This document shows, in pieces, positions 5,002-5,170 of a DNA stretch of 5,170 nucleotides. The notes under the pieces are model-generated. The model had not been told where the DNA came from, did no database searches, and worked only from the letters and a program-made list of their open reading frames with translations. Source of the DNA: Paenibacillus sp. UBA6285 (lineage in GTDB: Bacteria; Bacillota; Bacilli; Paenibacillales; Paenibacillaceae); contig DJUJ01000049.1 in NCBI GenBank assembly GCA_002438345.1, positions 19,673-24,842 of the forward strand. Reading direction: 5' to 3'. A program made the position numbers and the translations under genes. The first letter of the stretch is position 1, and each line of letters begins with the position of its first letter.

Positions 5002-5170
5002 ATGAAATTTGACCTGCATACACACCATTTCCGCTGCGGCCATGCCGACGGAACGATTAGAGATTACATCGAAGCGGGAATTGCAGCTGGTTTGGGAGTC
5101 ATAGGTATTTCTGATCATACCCCCTATTTCGGAAGTCCTTCCGAACAGGCTTTTCCCCAAATCGCTATGG
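5002..5170 (+). CDS. PHP-domain phosphatase, HisJ-like histidinol-phosphatase family (partial, N-terminus)
   Basis: The first 56 codons of a gene that continues past the right edge. The protein opens with the PHP-domain metal motif DLHTHH (4-9; His6 and His8). It continues with a second metal-site region CGHADGTIRDYIEAG (12-26, His14) and then GISDHTPYF (35-43, Asp38 and His39), the third conserved PHP motif. The short loop and the ISDHTPY pattern resemble HisJ-type histidinol-phosphatases, which carry out the phosphate-removal step of histidine synthesis; other PHP phosphoesterases share these motifs, so the substrate is not settled. The start at 5002 follows AAAGGAG (4986-4992) with a 9-nt spacer; an in-frame ATG at 4993 lies against the ribosome binding site and is unlikely. 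No promoter is evident in the 69 nt before it, suggesting read-through from the LysR gene. Confidence 0.8.
   Translation, partial: MKFDLHTHHFRCGHADGTIRDYIEAGIAAGLGVIGISDHTPYFGSPSEQAFPQIAM

Overview
The window looks like ordinary chromosomal DNA from a Gram-positive, Bacillales-type bacterium, most likely Paenibacillus or a close relative. Three things point that way. Strong AGGAGG-type ribosome binding sites precede most genes. EcsA/EcsB and helicase proteins closely resemble Bacillus subtilis EcsA and YfmL. A flagellar sigma-D type promoter precedes a CheX gene. The genus is inferred from recalled protein resemblance, not from a search. No mobile element, CRISPR array, tRNA or rRNA was seen.

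Layout, left to right. Bases 1-2495 hold a minus-strand unit read from right to left: a YfmL-type DEAD-box RNA helicase (2418-910), then ecsA (913-167, overlapping the helicase stop by ATGA), then the start of ecsB (165 to beyond the left edge, 1 nt after ecsA). A candidate promoter for this unit lies at 2457-2485. It is interleaved with a rho-independent terminator (2467-2495) that closes the next unit upstream. That upstream unit, also minus strand, is cheX (3776-3321) followed after 28 nt by a short-chain dehydrogenase (3292-2516). Its best promoter is a sigma-D site with an exact GCCGATAT -10 element (3855-3862). The 253-bp divergent region 3777-4029 also carries a sigma-A-like promoter for a plus-strand LysR-type regulator (4030-4932), with a perfect ATTAT-N5-ATAAT dyad lying over its -10. 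After 69 nt without a visible terminator, a PHP-family phosphatase gene (5002 onward, HisJ-like) begins and runs off the right edge.

How the parts may fit together. The helicase and EcsAB are probably made from one message with translational coupling, linking an RNA/ribosome-assembly helicase to an ABC exporter that in Bacillus affects secretion and intramembrane proteolysis. CheX is a CheY-P phosphatase that would be co-expressed with flagella, and the dehydrogenase appears to ride on the same transcript. The LysR regulator probably controls itself and perhaps the downstream PHP gene; its true target is unknown. I found no convincing new multi-gene system. The points most worth checking are regulatory: the sigma-D promoter, the interleaved terminator/promoter and the LysR operator.
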